Shown piece by piece: positions 18,220-26,080 of a stretch of 64,000 bases of DNA. Position numbers and translations under genes: made by a program. Source of the stretch: RYN-124 sp033851845 (GTDB taxonomy: Bacteria > Actinomycetota > Actinomycetes > Mycobacteriales > SCTD01). Position 1 is the first letter of the stretch; each line of letters opens with the position of its first letter. Under the pieces are notes generated by a model. The model did not search any database and had not been told where the DNA came from. It was given only the letters and a program-made list of their open reading frames with translations. The stretch covers positions 34,090-98,089 of the forward strand of contig JAWWOH010000140.1 in assembly GCA_033851845.1 (NCBI GenBank), in the 5' to 3' direction.

Positions 18220-18672
18220 TCAGCCGACCTGGGTCGCCAGGTAGGCGGCGAAGCGGTCCAGGGAGCTGTTGAACCCGGCCCGTGCCTCGGGAGCGCGGAA
18301 CATCGCCGGCACGTTGGTCTGGTGGATGGTGACCTCGGTGCGACCGTCGCCGAGGTCGACGAACGTCGACCGGTTCGCCATGCCGCTGGGCTCCTCCCAC
18401 GCGAGCACCGACGGCGGGGCGATCTCGGTGAAGACGCCCTTCGACGGGTACTCGTCGCCGGTCGCGTCGTTGACCATGACGGTCTCGAAGACGCCGCCGA
18501 TGCGCAGGTCGAGCGTGATGTTCTCGATCGGCGTGCTGACACCCGTCGGTCCCCAGAAGTGGGTGAGGTGCTTCGGGTCGGTCATGCACGCGTAAACGAG
18601 CTCGCGGGGTGCGTCGAAGACGCGGACGACGGTGACCTCGCCGAGGTCCTCGGGGGTAGCGGTGGCGGTCAT
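18220..18672 (-). CDS. SRPBCC / AHSA1 family protein
   Basis: 150 residues from ATG at 18672, overlapping the ArsR stop by 4 bases. The START-like fold signature is visible: VVRVFDAPRELVYACMTDPKHLTHFWGP near the N-terminus and GRTEVTIHQTNVP with ARAGFNSSLDRFAAYLA at the C-terminus, as in activator-of-Hsp90-ATPase homologues. Pairing of an ArsR repressor with an AHSA1 domain protein in one operon is common in actinobacteria. It probably binds a hydrophobic ligand; no catalytic activity can be read. Confidence 0.9.
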   Translation of the reverse strand: MTATATPEDLGEVTVVRVFDAPRELVYACMTDPKHLTHFWGPTGVSTPIENITLDLRIGGVFETVMVNDATGDEYPSKGVFTEIAPPSVLAWEEPSGMANRSTFVDLGDGRTEVTIHQTNVPAMFRAPEARAGFNSSLDRFAAYLATQVG

Positions 18673-19019
18673 GACGGTGTGCCTTTCGTCGAGGGTGTCT
18701 TCTGCAGCTCGCGCAGGTGCGCGGAGAGCTTGTCGAAGCGGTCGGTCCAGATCTGGCGGTTGTGCTCGATCCAGTCGGTGGCAACGTCGAGGCCGTCGGC
18801 CTCGAGCCGGCACGGCCGGAACTGCCCGTTGCGACCGCGCGAGATGAGGCCGGCGCGCTCGAGCACCTTCAGGTGCTTGGAGATCGCCGGCAGGCTCATG
18901 TCGAACGGCTGGGCCAGCTCGTTCACGGTCACTTCCCCGTGCGCGAGCTTGGCCAGGATCGCCCGCCTGGTGGCGTCGGCCAGTGCCGCGAAGGTCGCGT
19001 CCAGCTGGCTCTCGTCCAC
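18669..19019 (-). CDS. ArsR family transcriptional regulator
   Basis: 116 residues from GTG at 19019. It has a winged HTH: ATFAALADATRRAILAKLAHGEVTVNELAQPFDMSLPAISKHLKVLERAGLI. It lacks the ELCVC-type metal site of classical arsenic sensors and belongs to the group paired with SRPBCC proteins. It is the first gene of a two-gene operon with an immediate upstream palindrome, which suggests autoregulation. Confidence 0.93.
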   Translation of the reverse strand: MDESQLDATFAALADATRRAILAKLAHGEVTVNELAQPFDMSLPAISKHLKVLERAGLISRGRNGQFRPCRLEADGLDVATDWIEHNRQIWTDRFDKLSAHLRELQKTPSTKGTPS

Positions 19020-19025
19020 GGCAAT

Positions 19026-19059
19026 AGTTAACCGTTAGGATAATTATCCGTCAAGTTAA
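19026..19059 (-). promoter_or_regulatory. ArsR promoter/operator
   Basis: An AT-rich island just upstream of the ArsR start contains the perfect 12-bp palindrome GGATAATTATCC (19038-19049), flanked by GTTAAC and GTTAA on the outside. On the minus strand, TTGACG overlaps its upstream edge and could serve as a -35 box. Such composition is exceptional in this GC-rich region. Confidence 0.6.
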
Positions 19060-19086
19060 ATCTTGAAGACAGTGAGAGCTGCAGCC

Positions 19087-20370
19087 CTAGCTGATCGAGT
19101 AGGTGCGCGCCGGGCTCGTCGTACCCAGGTTGTACGTGTCGCTCGCCGTCCGCACCTGGAAGCTGAACGTGCCCGCAGCGAGCGTCTTGGTCATCGTGTA
19201 GATGCCCGACGCGTCGGTCCTGGCCTGCGCGGTGAGTGCCCCGTTGCGGTACAGACTGACCAGCCGCCCGCCCCGCGCGGGGTAGACCCGGCCGGTGAAC
19301 GTGTAGGTGTGCACGCCGACCCGCTTGGCGTTGATCGACGCGACGGACCGCACCTGGATGAGCGGCTGCGTGCTCGACGTCCCACCGAGGGTCTGCGCCA
19401 TGATCCGTGTGTTCTTCGTCGGCGCGTGGCTGGTCGCGCCCACGCCGGACGCGTCGAGTGCGACCGCCGTGATCACGCTGTACGACGTGGCCGGCTGCGT
19501 CTTGGACAGGATGCGCAGCGTCGTGTTCGGAGCACCGTGATACGTCACCGTGACGTGCTGACCCGCGCTGATGATGCTGCTGCCGAGCGTCACCGTCGGC
19601 GTGATCTCCGGCGTCGGGCTCGACGTGGGACTCGGACTAGACGTGGGACTCGGCGACGCGCTCGGCGATGATGTCGCGCTCGGCGTCGGGCTCGGGGAGG
19701 CACCCGGCGCGGCGTCGGAGTTGGACTGAGCGACGGCGACATACGAGGTGTACGCCGGCGTCGCGCTGATCGTCTCGTCGATCCTGGACGTGCCCCCCGG
19801 AGCAATGGTGTCGTCGTCGACGAACTCCGAGGCCGCGTTCACGACCTTGCCGGCCGCGTTGTAGAAGGTCAGGGCGACGGAGACGAAGTCCGCCGGGGTC
19901 GTGTTGTCGTTGCGGACGGTGCCGACGAGGTGGGGCTGCCCGAACGCGTCGGTGCTCTTCGACAGGGCGGTCGTGAAGTTGTGGTTGGGCGGCGCGGCAA
20001 CGTCGCTCCCGGACGCCGTGATCGAGGCGTGGTCGTAGCCGGCCGGCGCGCTGAAGGTCAGCAGGAAGGGCGACTTCTGACCGGGCGCGATCCGGTTGAC
20101 CATCGCGCTGGTCGAGTCCGACCCGAGGACGTGGTTGGTGGAGTCGAGGAACTGGAAGCTGAGCTGGACCTGCTCGACGTTCGCGCTGCCGTCGTTGCGC
20201 ACCTCGCCGGCGATGTTGTCCGTGCCGGCGCTGTCCACGAACGCGGTCTGCGACACGACGCTGAGGACAGGCGCGGCCTGCGCCGAGGGCGCGACGAGCG
20301 CCACTGCTCCCCCGGCCACCAGCACCGACGACGCAAGGGCAGCCAGCCGGCACAGCACAGCACGGTTCAC
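19087..20370 (-). CDS. secreted FxLYD-type repeat protein with Ser/Pro linker
   Basis: 427 residues with a signal peptide ending near AQAAP (about 33). Two related beta domains follow (about 34-135 and 138-220) with the pattern VRNDGSANVEQVQLSFQFLDSTNHVLG and VRNDNTTPADFVSVALTFYNAAGKVV, as in FxLYD domains. A Ser-Pro-Thr linker of about 35 residues leads to a C-terminal pair of Ig-like domains (about 260-427) resembling the end of the 2151-residue protein (ARGGRLVSLYRNG, compare QRGGIRVSIYRRS). It is likely an exported cell-envelope protein. No sorting signal is visible. Confidence 0.8.
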   Translation of the reverse strand: MNRAVLCRLAALASSVLVAGGAVALVAPSAQAAPVLSVVSQTAFVDSAGTDNIAGEVRNDGSANVEQVQLSFQFLDSTNHVLGSDSTSAMVNRIAPGQKSPFLLTFSAPAGYDHASITASGSDVAAPPNHNFTTALSKSTDAFGQPHLVGTVRNDNTTPADFVSVALTFYNAAGKVVNAASEFVDDDTIAPGGTSRIDETISATPAYTSYVAVAQSNSDAAPGASPSPTPSATSSPSASPSPTSSPSPTSSPTPEITPTVTLGSSIISAGQHVTVTYHGAPNTTLRILSKTQPATSYSVITAVALDASGVGATSHAPTKNTRIMAQTLGGTSSTQPLIQVRSVASINAKRVGVHTYTFTGRVYPARGGRLVSLYRNGALTAQARTDASGIYTMTKTLAAGTFSFQVRTASDTYNLGTTSPARTYSIS

Positions 20371-20476
20371 AGGACATCTCCTCCGCAGGGTGGGGGCGCG
20401 GGACGTTGCCCGACTTGCGTAAATCGTCGGCTGCCGGGCCGTGCCCGCGAAATAGTCCGATCGGACCGTTCGGCGC

Positions 20477-21328
20477 CTAGCCCAGCCGGTCCTTGGTGGC
20501 CGTGATTCGCCACGCCGCGCCCGAGGCGAGCACGCCCTCGTCGGTGGCGTGGGCCTCGAGCGCCGTCCGCAGGGTGTCCATGGCGCGCTGCCGGGTCTCC
20601 TCGTCGAGGTCAGCTGTCAGTGCGCGGGCGACGCCCATGGTGCCGATGAACGCGTAGGCGTCGTCGGCGCTCGCGCCGAGCTCCATCGGTGCGTCGATCG
20701 GCTCGAGGCCGACGTCGACGAAGCCGGCCTGGCCGAGCACCCGGCGTACGTGATCGGGATCGGCGAACGCGAACGGCCCGGGCGCGTGGGGCGGCGGCGA
20801 CGGCAGGTCCCGGCCGACGGCGAGCGCCTCTCGCACCGTGCTGATCCACGCGTTGCTCGCCATGTCGCGCCAGGCGAGCAGCGCCAGCCGCGCACCGGGC
20901 GTCAGCGCCCCGCCGATGTTTCGGTAAGCCGCCACCGGGTCGGCGAAGAACATGCACCCGAAGCTGCTGACCACGAGGTCGAACGCGCCGGCCTGGAACG
21001 AGTGCACCTGCGCATCCGCCTGGTCGAACCGCGCGTTGGCGAGGCCCTCTTGGGCGGTCCGCTCGCGGGCCAACTCGAGCATCCGGGCGGACAGGTCGAC
21101 GCCAAGCGCCGAGCCCTCGGTTGCGCGGCGGGCCACCGCGCGCGTCGACTTCCCCGTGCCGCAGCCGATGTCGAGCACGTCCGCGTCGGCGGCGATGGGC
21201 ACTGCCGAGAAGAACTGATCCCAGAGCCGCGAGCTGGCCTGCTCGTAGCGGTCGGCGTTGGCTGCCCAGTGCGCGCCCTCGTCGCCGTCCCAGGCCGCCG
21301 CCATGTCGGTGTTCGCGATCGTCGCCAT
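20477..21328 (-). CDS. class I SAM-dependent methyltransferase
   Basis: 283 residues from ATG at 21328. Motif I VLDIGCGTGKST lies at 51-62, the acidic ribose-binding strand GVDLSARML near 74-82, QADAQVHSF near 108, and the motif IV region FDLVVSSFGCMFFADP near 120-135, as in UbiE/Methyltransf_25 enzymes. The C-terminal half is helical and variable, so the methyl acceptor cannot be named. It stands alone on the minus strand between a secreted protein gene and a divergent SecD-like gene. Confidence 0.88.
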   Translation of the reverse strand: MATIANTDMAAAWDGDEGAHWAANADRYEQASSRLWDQFFSAVPIAADADVLDIGCGTGKSTRAVARRATEGSALGVDLSARMLELARERTAQEGLANARFDQADAQVHSFQAGAFDLVVSSFGCMFFADPVAAYRNIGGALTPGARLALLAWRDMASNAWISTVREALAVGRDLPSPPPHAPGPFAFADPDHVRRVLGQAGFVDVGLEPIDAPMELGASADDAYAFIGTMGVARALTADLDEETRQRAMDTLRTALEAHATDEGVLASGAAWRITATKDRLG

Positions 21329-21388
21329 GCGGCACCCCCGGCGCGGACGGTACTCCGGTGACGTCGGTGGGCTGTAGCGTCCGCGGCG

Positions 21389-22183
21389 ATGACCACCACG
21401 GGTCCCGCTCCGGCTCGCCGCGCGAGCGGCGGCCGGACCCCGCTGATCGTCGTCACCGTCCTCGTGCTCCTCGCCGGAGTGGCCGCCGTGCTGCTCGCCG
21501 ACCACCACACCGGCCGACCCGACGACAGCCCACCGGCCGCTGCCTGCCCGAGAAGCAGCGTGACGGCGCAGGTGTCCCTGGTCGCGGGTGCAGCGGCGAC
21601 GCCCGACCAGCTGGACGACGCGGCCGGCATCCTCACCCACCGGCTGGCCGTCTACGGCTGCGGCGACGTACGGGTCGCGGGCGACCGACTGGCGGTCAGC
21701 ACCTCAGCGGCCGGCGAGCGTCACATCGATGACCTGATCACACCGGGTGTGCTGCAGCTGCGCGAGGTCCTCGAGGCACAGCCCGGCACCCGCTGTCCGA
21801 CCGCCACGCGGGCCGCGCCGGTCGGTGAGCTGGCCTCGGCGTGCTCGACAGACCACTCCGAGCTGTACCGCCTCGGTCCGGCACAGGTAGGGGGCGAAGA
21901 CGTGAAGGGCGCGACCGCCGAGCGGGATCAGCAGCTGGGCGAGTGGCAGGTGATCATGCACTTCACGGACGCCGGGCAGCGCAGGTTCACCGACCTGACC
22001 AGCCAGCTCGTCGGCAAGCAGATGGCCATCGTCCTCGACGGGGAGGTCATCGCGGCCCCGCGGATCATGGAGCAGATCGACGGCGACGCCCAGATCACCG
22101 GCTCCTTCACAGAAGAGAGCGCGAAGGCGCTGGCAAGCACGCTGGAGTACGGCGCGCTGCCGATCCTGCTGCAACGCGGCTAG
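21389..22183 (+). CDS. stand-alone SecD P1-head-like membrane protein
   Basis: 264 residues. One N-terminal membrane helix (about 18-38) is followed by an extracytoplasmic region. Segments RHIDDLITPGVLQLREVLE and WQVIMHFTDAGQRRFTDLTSQLVGKQMAIVLDGEVIAAPRI, followed by ITGSFTEESAKALASTLEYGALP, match the P1 head of SecD. The remaining SecD membrane bundle is absent, with the frame closed at 22183, so this is a truncated paralogue rather than the translocase subunit. The role is unknown; it may modulate Sec export or be a periplasmic binding module. Confidence 0.8.
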   Translation: MTTTGPAPARRASGGRTPLIVVTVLVLLAGVAAVLLADHHTGRPDDSPPAAACPRSSVTAQVSLVAGAAATPDQLDDAAGILTHRLAVYGCGDVRVAGDRLAVSTSAAGERHIDDLITPGVLQLREVLEAQPGTRCPTATRAAPVGELASACSTDHSELYRLGPAQVGGEDVKGATAERDQQLGEWQVIMHFTDAGQRRFTDLTSQLVGKQMAIVLDGEVIAAPRIMEQIDGDAQITGSFTEESAKALASTLEYGALPILLQRG

Positions 22184-22196
22184 CGACGGCGCAAGG

Positions 22197-22484
22197 TCAG
22201 CCGCCGGCCATGGCGCCGACGACGAGGAACGGCTCCGACCCCTCCAGCACAGCATCGGGTAGCGGCTCGTCGTACGACGTGTGCGACAGGTCCTCCTTGC
22301 AGGCGAAGAACCGCACGAAGCTCCGTCGCTTGCCGGTCGCCGGGTCGCGCATCGTGCCGATGAGCACCGGGTGCGACGCCTCGAGCGCGTCGAGCACCTC
22401 GCCCACCGTTTTCGCCTCGACCTGCACCTCGCCCTGCACCTGCGCGAGCGAACGCAGGTGGTACGGCAGCACGACCCGCGTCAT
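22197..22484 (-). CDS. MoaD/ThiS family ubiquitin-like protein
   Basis: 95 residues from ATG at 22484, which overlaps the BNR gene stop (ATGA). The beta-grasp pattern is visible: VVLPYHLRSLAQVQGEVQVEAKTVGEVLDALEASHPVL, and it ends GAMAGG. This carries the Gly-Gly terminus needed for adenylation and sulfur carriage by MoaD/ThiS. It is not near any molybdopterin or thiamine gene; its only partner is the beta-propeller gene before it. Confidence 0.88.
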   Translation of the reverse strand: MTRVVLPYHLRSLAQVQGEVQVEAKTVGEVLDALEASHPVLIGTMRDPATGKRRSFVRFFACKEDLSHTSYDEPLPDAVLEGSEPFLVVGAMAGG

Positions 22485-23596
22485 GCGAGCGTCTGGACCT
22501 CGACCGACAACACCGCCGGCAGGTCGCGCACGATCGCGTCCCACGTGTTGCCGCCGTCGGGCGAGCAGTAGACCTGGCCGCCCGTCGTGCCGAAGTAGAT
22601 GCCGCAGTCATCGAGCTTGTCGACGGCCATCGCGTCACGCAGGACGTTGACGTAGCAGTCGTTCTGCGGCAGGCCCTTGGTCAGCGGCTCCCACTCGTTG
22701 CCGCCGGTCTTGGACCGGTAGACCCGCAGTGCGCCGTCCGGCGGGTAGTGCATGGAATCGGACAGGATCGGGACGACGTAGATGGTCTCCGGCTCGTGCG
22801 CGTGCACGTCGATCGGGAAGCCGAAGTCGCTCGGCAGGTTGCCGCTCACCTCGGTCCAGTTGGCGCCGGCGTCGTCGCTCCGCATGACGTCCCAGTGCTT
22901 CTGCATGTAGAGCGTGTCCGGCTTCGACGGGTGCAGCGCGAGGTTGTGCACGCAGTGCCCGACGTTGGCCTCCGGATCGGGGATCTCACCCGACTGCAGC
23001 CCGTTGTTGATCGGCTCCCACGTCGTGCCACCGTCGTCGGTGCGGAAGGCGCCGGCCGCGCTGATCGCGCAGTAGATCCGCTGTTCGTCGGTCGGGTGCA
23101 GCAGGATCGTGTGCAGGCACATGCCACCGGCACCGGGCTGCCAGTGCGGCCCTGACCCGTGCTCGCGCAGCCCCTGCAGCTCGGTCCACGACTCGCCACC
23201 GTCGGTCGTCTTGAACATCGCCGCGTCCTCGACCCCGGCGTACACCGTGTCGCGATCGGTCAGCGACGGCTCGAAGTGCCAGACGCGGGCGAACTCCCAC
23301 GGATGCGGCGTGCCGTCGTACCACTGGTGCGTGCCCGGGACCGAGGCGTAAGAGAAGTCCTTGCCGACGGGGTTCCAGGTCAGGCCACCGTCGTCGGAGC
23401 GCTGCACCTGCTGGCCGAACCAGCCGCTGGTCTGCGACGCCCAGATGCGGTCCGGATCGACCGGCGATCCCTTCAGGTGGTACATCTCCCAGCCGCCGAA
23501 GTGCGGCCCGTCGACCTTCCAGTCACGCCTGCCCTCGTCGCTCGTGAGCACGAAAGCGCCCTTGCGCGTCCCGACCAGAACCCGTACACCAGCCAT
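22481..23596 (-). CDS. BNR/sialidase-like beta-propeller protein
   Basis: 371 residues from ATG at 23596 (MAGVRVLVGTRKGAFVLTSDEGRRDW). Repeated Asp-box motifs SDDGGLTW, TTDGGESW, TDDGGTTW, SDDAGANW and SPDGGNTW mark a sialidase/Vps10-type propeller. No signal peptide is visible, so it is probably cytoplasmic. Catalytic sialidase residues (Arg triad, Tyr) are not evident. It forms a coupled two-gene operon with the MoaD-like protein; the biochemical link is unexplained. Confidence 0.87.
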   Translation of the reverse strand: MAGVRVLVGTRKGAFVLTSDEGRRDWKVDGPHFGGWEMYHLKGSPVDPDRIWASQTSGWFGQQVQRSDDGGLTWNPVGKDFSYASVPGTHQWYDGTPHPWEFARVWHFEPSLTDRDTVYAGVEDAAMFKTTDGGESWTELQGLREHGSGPHWQPGAGGMCLHTILLHPTDEQRIYCAISAAGAFRTDDGGTTWEPINNGLQSGEIPDPEANVGHCVHNLALHPSKPDTLYMQKHWDVMRSDDAGANWTEVSGNLPSDFGFPIDVHAHEPETIYVVPILSDSMHYPPDGALRVYRSKTGGNEWEPLTKGLPQNDCYVNVLRDAMAVDKLDDCGIYFGTTGGQVYCSPDGGNTWDAIVRDLPAVLSVEVQTLA

Positions 23597-23725
23597 CTCG
23601 ATTCCCCTCGCGTCATTGCCTCGGTCGGACCCTACGACGGGCGGCCGACATTGACGCATTGGCCGGCAGGTCTGTCGTCGCTAGGTTGCTGTCGAACAGA
23701 CCCATCTGGGCGGCGGGAGCAGCAG

Positions 23726-24601
23726 ATGACCCTGACGAACCGGCTCGCACATCGATCGGTCGCACTGAACGTGGTCCTGGTGGGATGCCTGGCGGTTGGC
23801 GCCGGCCAAGCGCTGTCGCTCGCCGGCTTCTCCGGCGTCACCGGCTCCCGCCAGATCCTGGCCTGCATGAGCAACACGCACTACACGCTGCGCATCGTCG
23901 ACCACCCGGCCTGCGCGACGTCCGAGACCCTCGTGGCCTGGAACCAGAAGGGCCCGGTCGGGCCGGTCGGGCCGGCCGGTGCCGCCGGCCCTGCCGGAGG
24001 GCCGGGCCCGAGTGGGTCGCCCGGCCCGACAGGCCCACCCGGCCCAGCCGGCGCACCCGGCTCCCCGGGCAGCCCGGGCAGTCCGGGCACTCCGGGCACG
24101 CCGGGCGCGCCGGCCGCAGCTGGGCCCGCGTGGCGCGTCCCCACAGCCGCGACGAGCTACCCGACGACACAGTCCGCCTGCGGCAGCGCCGCCCTGGCCG
24201 ACATACCGCTGACGCTGGCGCGACCGGCGGTCATCACCGCATTCGCACGGGTGAACCTGTACAGCAACAACCAGACCGGCGGGCCCAACGCGCCCGGGTA
24301 TGCCGTGAGCGTCACCCTCCTGTCCGGCAGCACCGTGGTCGCCACCGGCGACCCGATCGTGTCGAACGCGGCCGAGGTGCCCAATGGCGCGCAGTCGTCG
24401 TACGCCTTGCAAGGGAGCACGCCGCTCTCCACCGGCGGCCAGCAGGCACCGGATGCCGCACCCGCCGCGGACCTCGTTGTCCCGAGCGGCTCCTACACCG
24501 CGCGGATCACCGTCTTCGGTGGCTACTGCGGATACGCCACTCCGATGAGCGTCGCCACGAACGGCGGGTCCTTCACCATCACGACCGCTTACGCCGGCTG
24601 A
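23726..24601 (+). CDS. collagen-like surface protein
   Basis: 291 residues. A hydrophobic N-terminal segment (SVALNVVLVGCLAVGAGQALSLAG) acts as signal or anchor, followed by a short Cys-containing region. About 20 Gly-X-Y triplets rich in Pro occupy about 75-135. The C-terminal 150 residues form a Cys-containing beta-rich domain ending in GGSFTITTAYAG. Bacterial collagen-like proteins usually make triple-helical stalks that display a terminal head domain. The gene is monocistronic and its role is unknown. Confidence 0.82.
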   Translation: MTLTNRLAHRSVALNVVLVGCLAVGAGQALSLAGFSGVTGSRQILACMSNTHYTLRIVDHPACATSETLVAWNQKGPVGPVGPAGAAGPAGGPGPSGSPGPTGPPGPAGAPGSPGSPGSPGTPGTPGAPAAAGPAWRVPTAATSYPTTQSACGSAALADIPLTLARPAVITAFARVNLYSNNQTGGPNAPGYAVSVTLLSGSTVVATGDPIVSNAAEVPNGAQSSYALQGSTPLSTGGQQAPDAAPAADLVVPSGSYTARITVFGGYCGYATPMSVATNGGSFTITTAYAG

Positions 24602-24604
24602 GGG

Positions 24605-26080
24605 CTAGCGCGCGCCGGCTCCGGTGAGGGGGATCTCGATCAACGCCGACTGGCAGGGCTCGAGCCGGATCGAGTACGCCGACGGCCCGACCGGGTCGAC
24701 CGTCGTCGGCGTCCAGGAGAACGCGCCCTGCGTCGGCAGCCGCGCGCCCTCGATGTCGCTCTTCTTCCCGCCGCAGCCGCCCGGGTCGCCGATGCGGCTG
24801 ACCGACGCGGCGCCGGCGTACTGCACCGGTGTTGTCAAGGTCACGTCGCTGGCGGCGCCCTCGGCCTTGTTCACGGCGTACACGAACAGGCGGGACGTCT
24901 CTGGATCGATGAGCGTCCAGCTCTTCACGTCTTGACCGTCGGGCACTGCCGTCAGCGCGTTGCAGAAGCGCTTGCCCGGCAGGTCCTTGAGCAGCGCGAG
25001 CGAGTAGAACGTCGGCCGCGGGTAGACGAGGCCGCCGCGGACGACGAACGGGGTGTACCAGGACTCGCGCTTCTCCTTCGGGAAGTAGTAGCCGTCCCAC
25101 GCGTGCGCGTGGTAGCCGGCGAGACCGGCAGCGGCGCCGGTGACCATGGTGTCGAGCTGCCAGGCCGCCGACCCCATCACGTTGCTGACCCGGTCCATGC
25201 CGCCCGTGCCGACGCTGTTGCCCTCGTCCATCCGAGTGGGGAGTACGCCGGCCGCCGCAGTCGCAGCGTCGATCCGGTCGCGCCACTCCTTTGACACGTC
25301 CTCGGCGAGCAGCCGCGTCAGGGTCGGCCGGTTGGCGTAGTGGTGCCAGGTCGCGAACGGCAACCGCGTCCCGTAGGCCTGCCGAATGCTGGTGAGGAAG
25401 CCCAGGTCGGCCCGGTTGGCGAGCGACGGTCCGGCGATCGGGACGTGCTGCGTCACCGGGTCGGCATCGAGCGCTCGCACGTAGGAGTAGATGCGGGCGA
25501 TGTACGCCGTGTTGTCGTTGCCGAGGTAGACCGTCGGCTCGTTGCCGAGCTCGACCGCGAGCAGCTTGTGCGTGCGGTCCCGGCTGATGGCGTAGCGGGT
25601 GAGCGCCACCGCCTCGGTGGGGTTGTCGTCGCGCAGGTTGACGCCCAGGACGACCTTCCAGCCGGACCGCTCCGCGACGGTGAACAGCGCATCGATCATG
25701 CCCTTGTTGATCACGCCCTCGAAGAGCTTGTTCTTCGTCGCAGGCGTGTCCGGCCGCCACACGTGCAGGTCCTGGCTGTTGCCGCCGATCCGCAGCACGC
25801 CGGCGGTCTCGGGCTTGGTCTCGAGGCTGTCGAGCAGGTTGACGGTCGGCTGGACCGCGCCGGCCGCGCTGGTGCCGAACCAGTGCGGCACCATGCTCCA
25901 CTCGATGCTCAGCCCGAGGTAGTCGTTGGGGACCTGGACGCCGTTGCTCGGGCACCCCGTGACAGCGACCGTCGCGACCTGGGCAGCCGGGTCGGCGTGG
26001 GCAGATCCGGCCGCGACAGCTGCGAGCGCGCATGCCGCCAGCGCGGCCGTACGGCGGCGCAGCAGACGGGTCAGGGTCAC
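24605..26080 (-). CDS. secreted GH79-like glycoside hydrolase
   Basis: 491 residues from GTG at 26080, overlapping the MFS stop by 4 bases. A signal peptide ends near SAHAD. The TIM-barrel part contains VELGNEPTVYLG, the clan-A NEP motif with the acid/base Glu, and TRMDEGNSVGTGG, which fits the nucleophile Glu of heparanase / beta-glucuronidase (GH79) enzymes. A C-terminal beta domain follows (about 400-491). The preceding MFS gene is co-transcribed, suggesting uptake of released sugars, but the glycan is unknown and MFS specificity cannot be assigned. Confidence 0.8.
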   Translation of the reverse strand: MTLTRLLRRRTAALAACALAAVAAGSAHADPAAQVATVAVTGCPSNGVQVPNDYLGLSIEWSMVPHWFGTSAAGAVQPTVNLLDSLETKPETAGVLRIGGNSQDLHVWRPDTPATKNKLFEGVINKGMIDALFTVAERSGWKVVLGVNLRDDNPTEAVALTRYAISRDRTHKLLAVELGNEPTVYLGNDNTAYIARIYSYVRALDADPVTQHVPIAGPSLANRADLGFLTSIRQAYGTRLPFATWHHYANRPTLTRLLAEDVSKEWRDRIDAATAAAGVLPTRMDEGNSVGTGGMDRVSNVMGSAAWQLDTMVTGAAAGLAGYHAHAWDGYYFPKEKRESWYTPFVVRGGLVYPRPTFYSLALLKDLPGKRFCNALTAVPDGQDVKSWTLIDPETSRLFVYAVNKAEGAASDVTLTTPVQYAGAASVSRIGDPGGCGGKKSDIEGARLPTQGAFSWTPTTVDPVGPSAYSIRLEPCQSALIEIPLTGAGAR

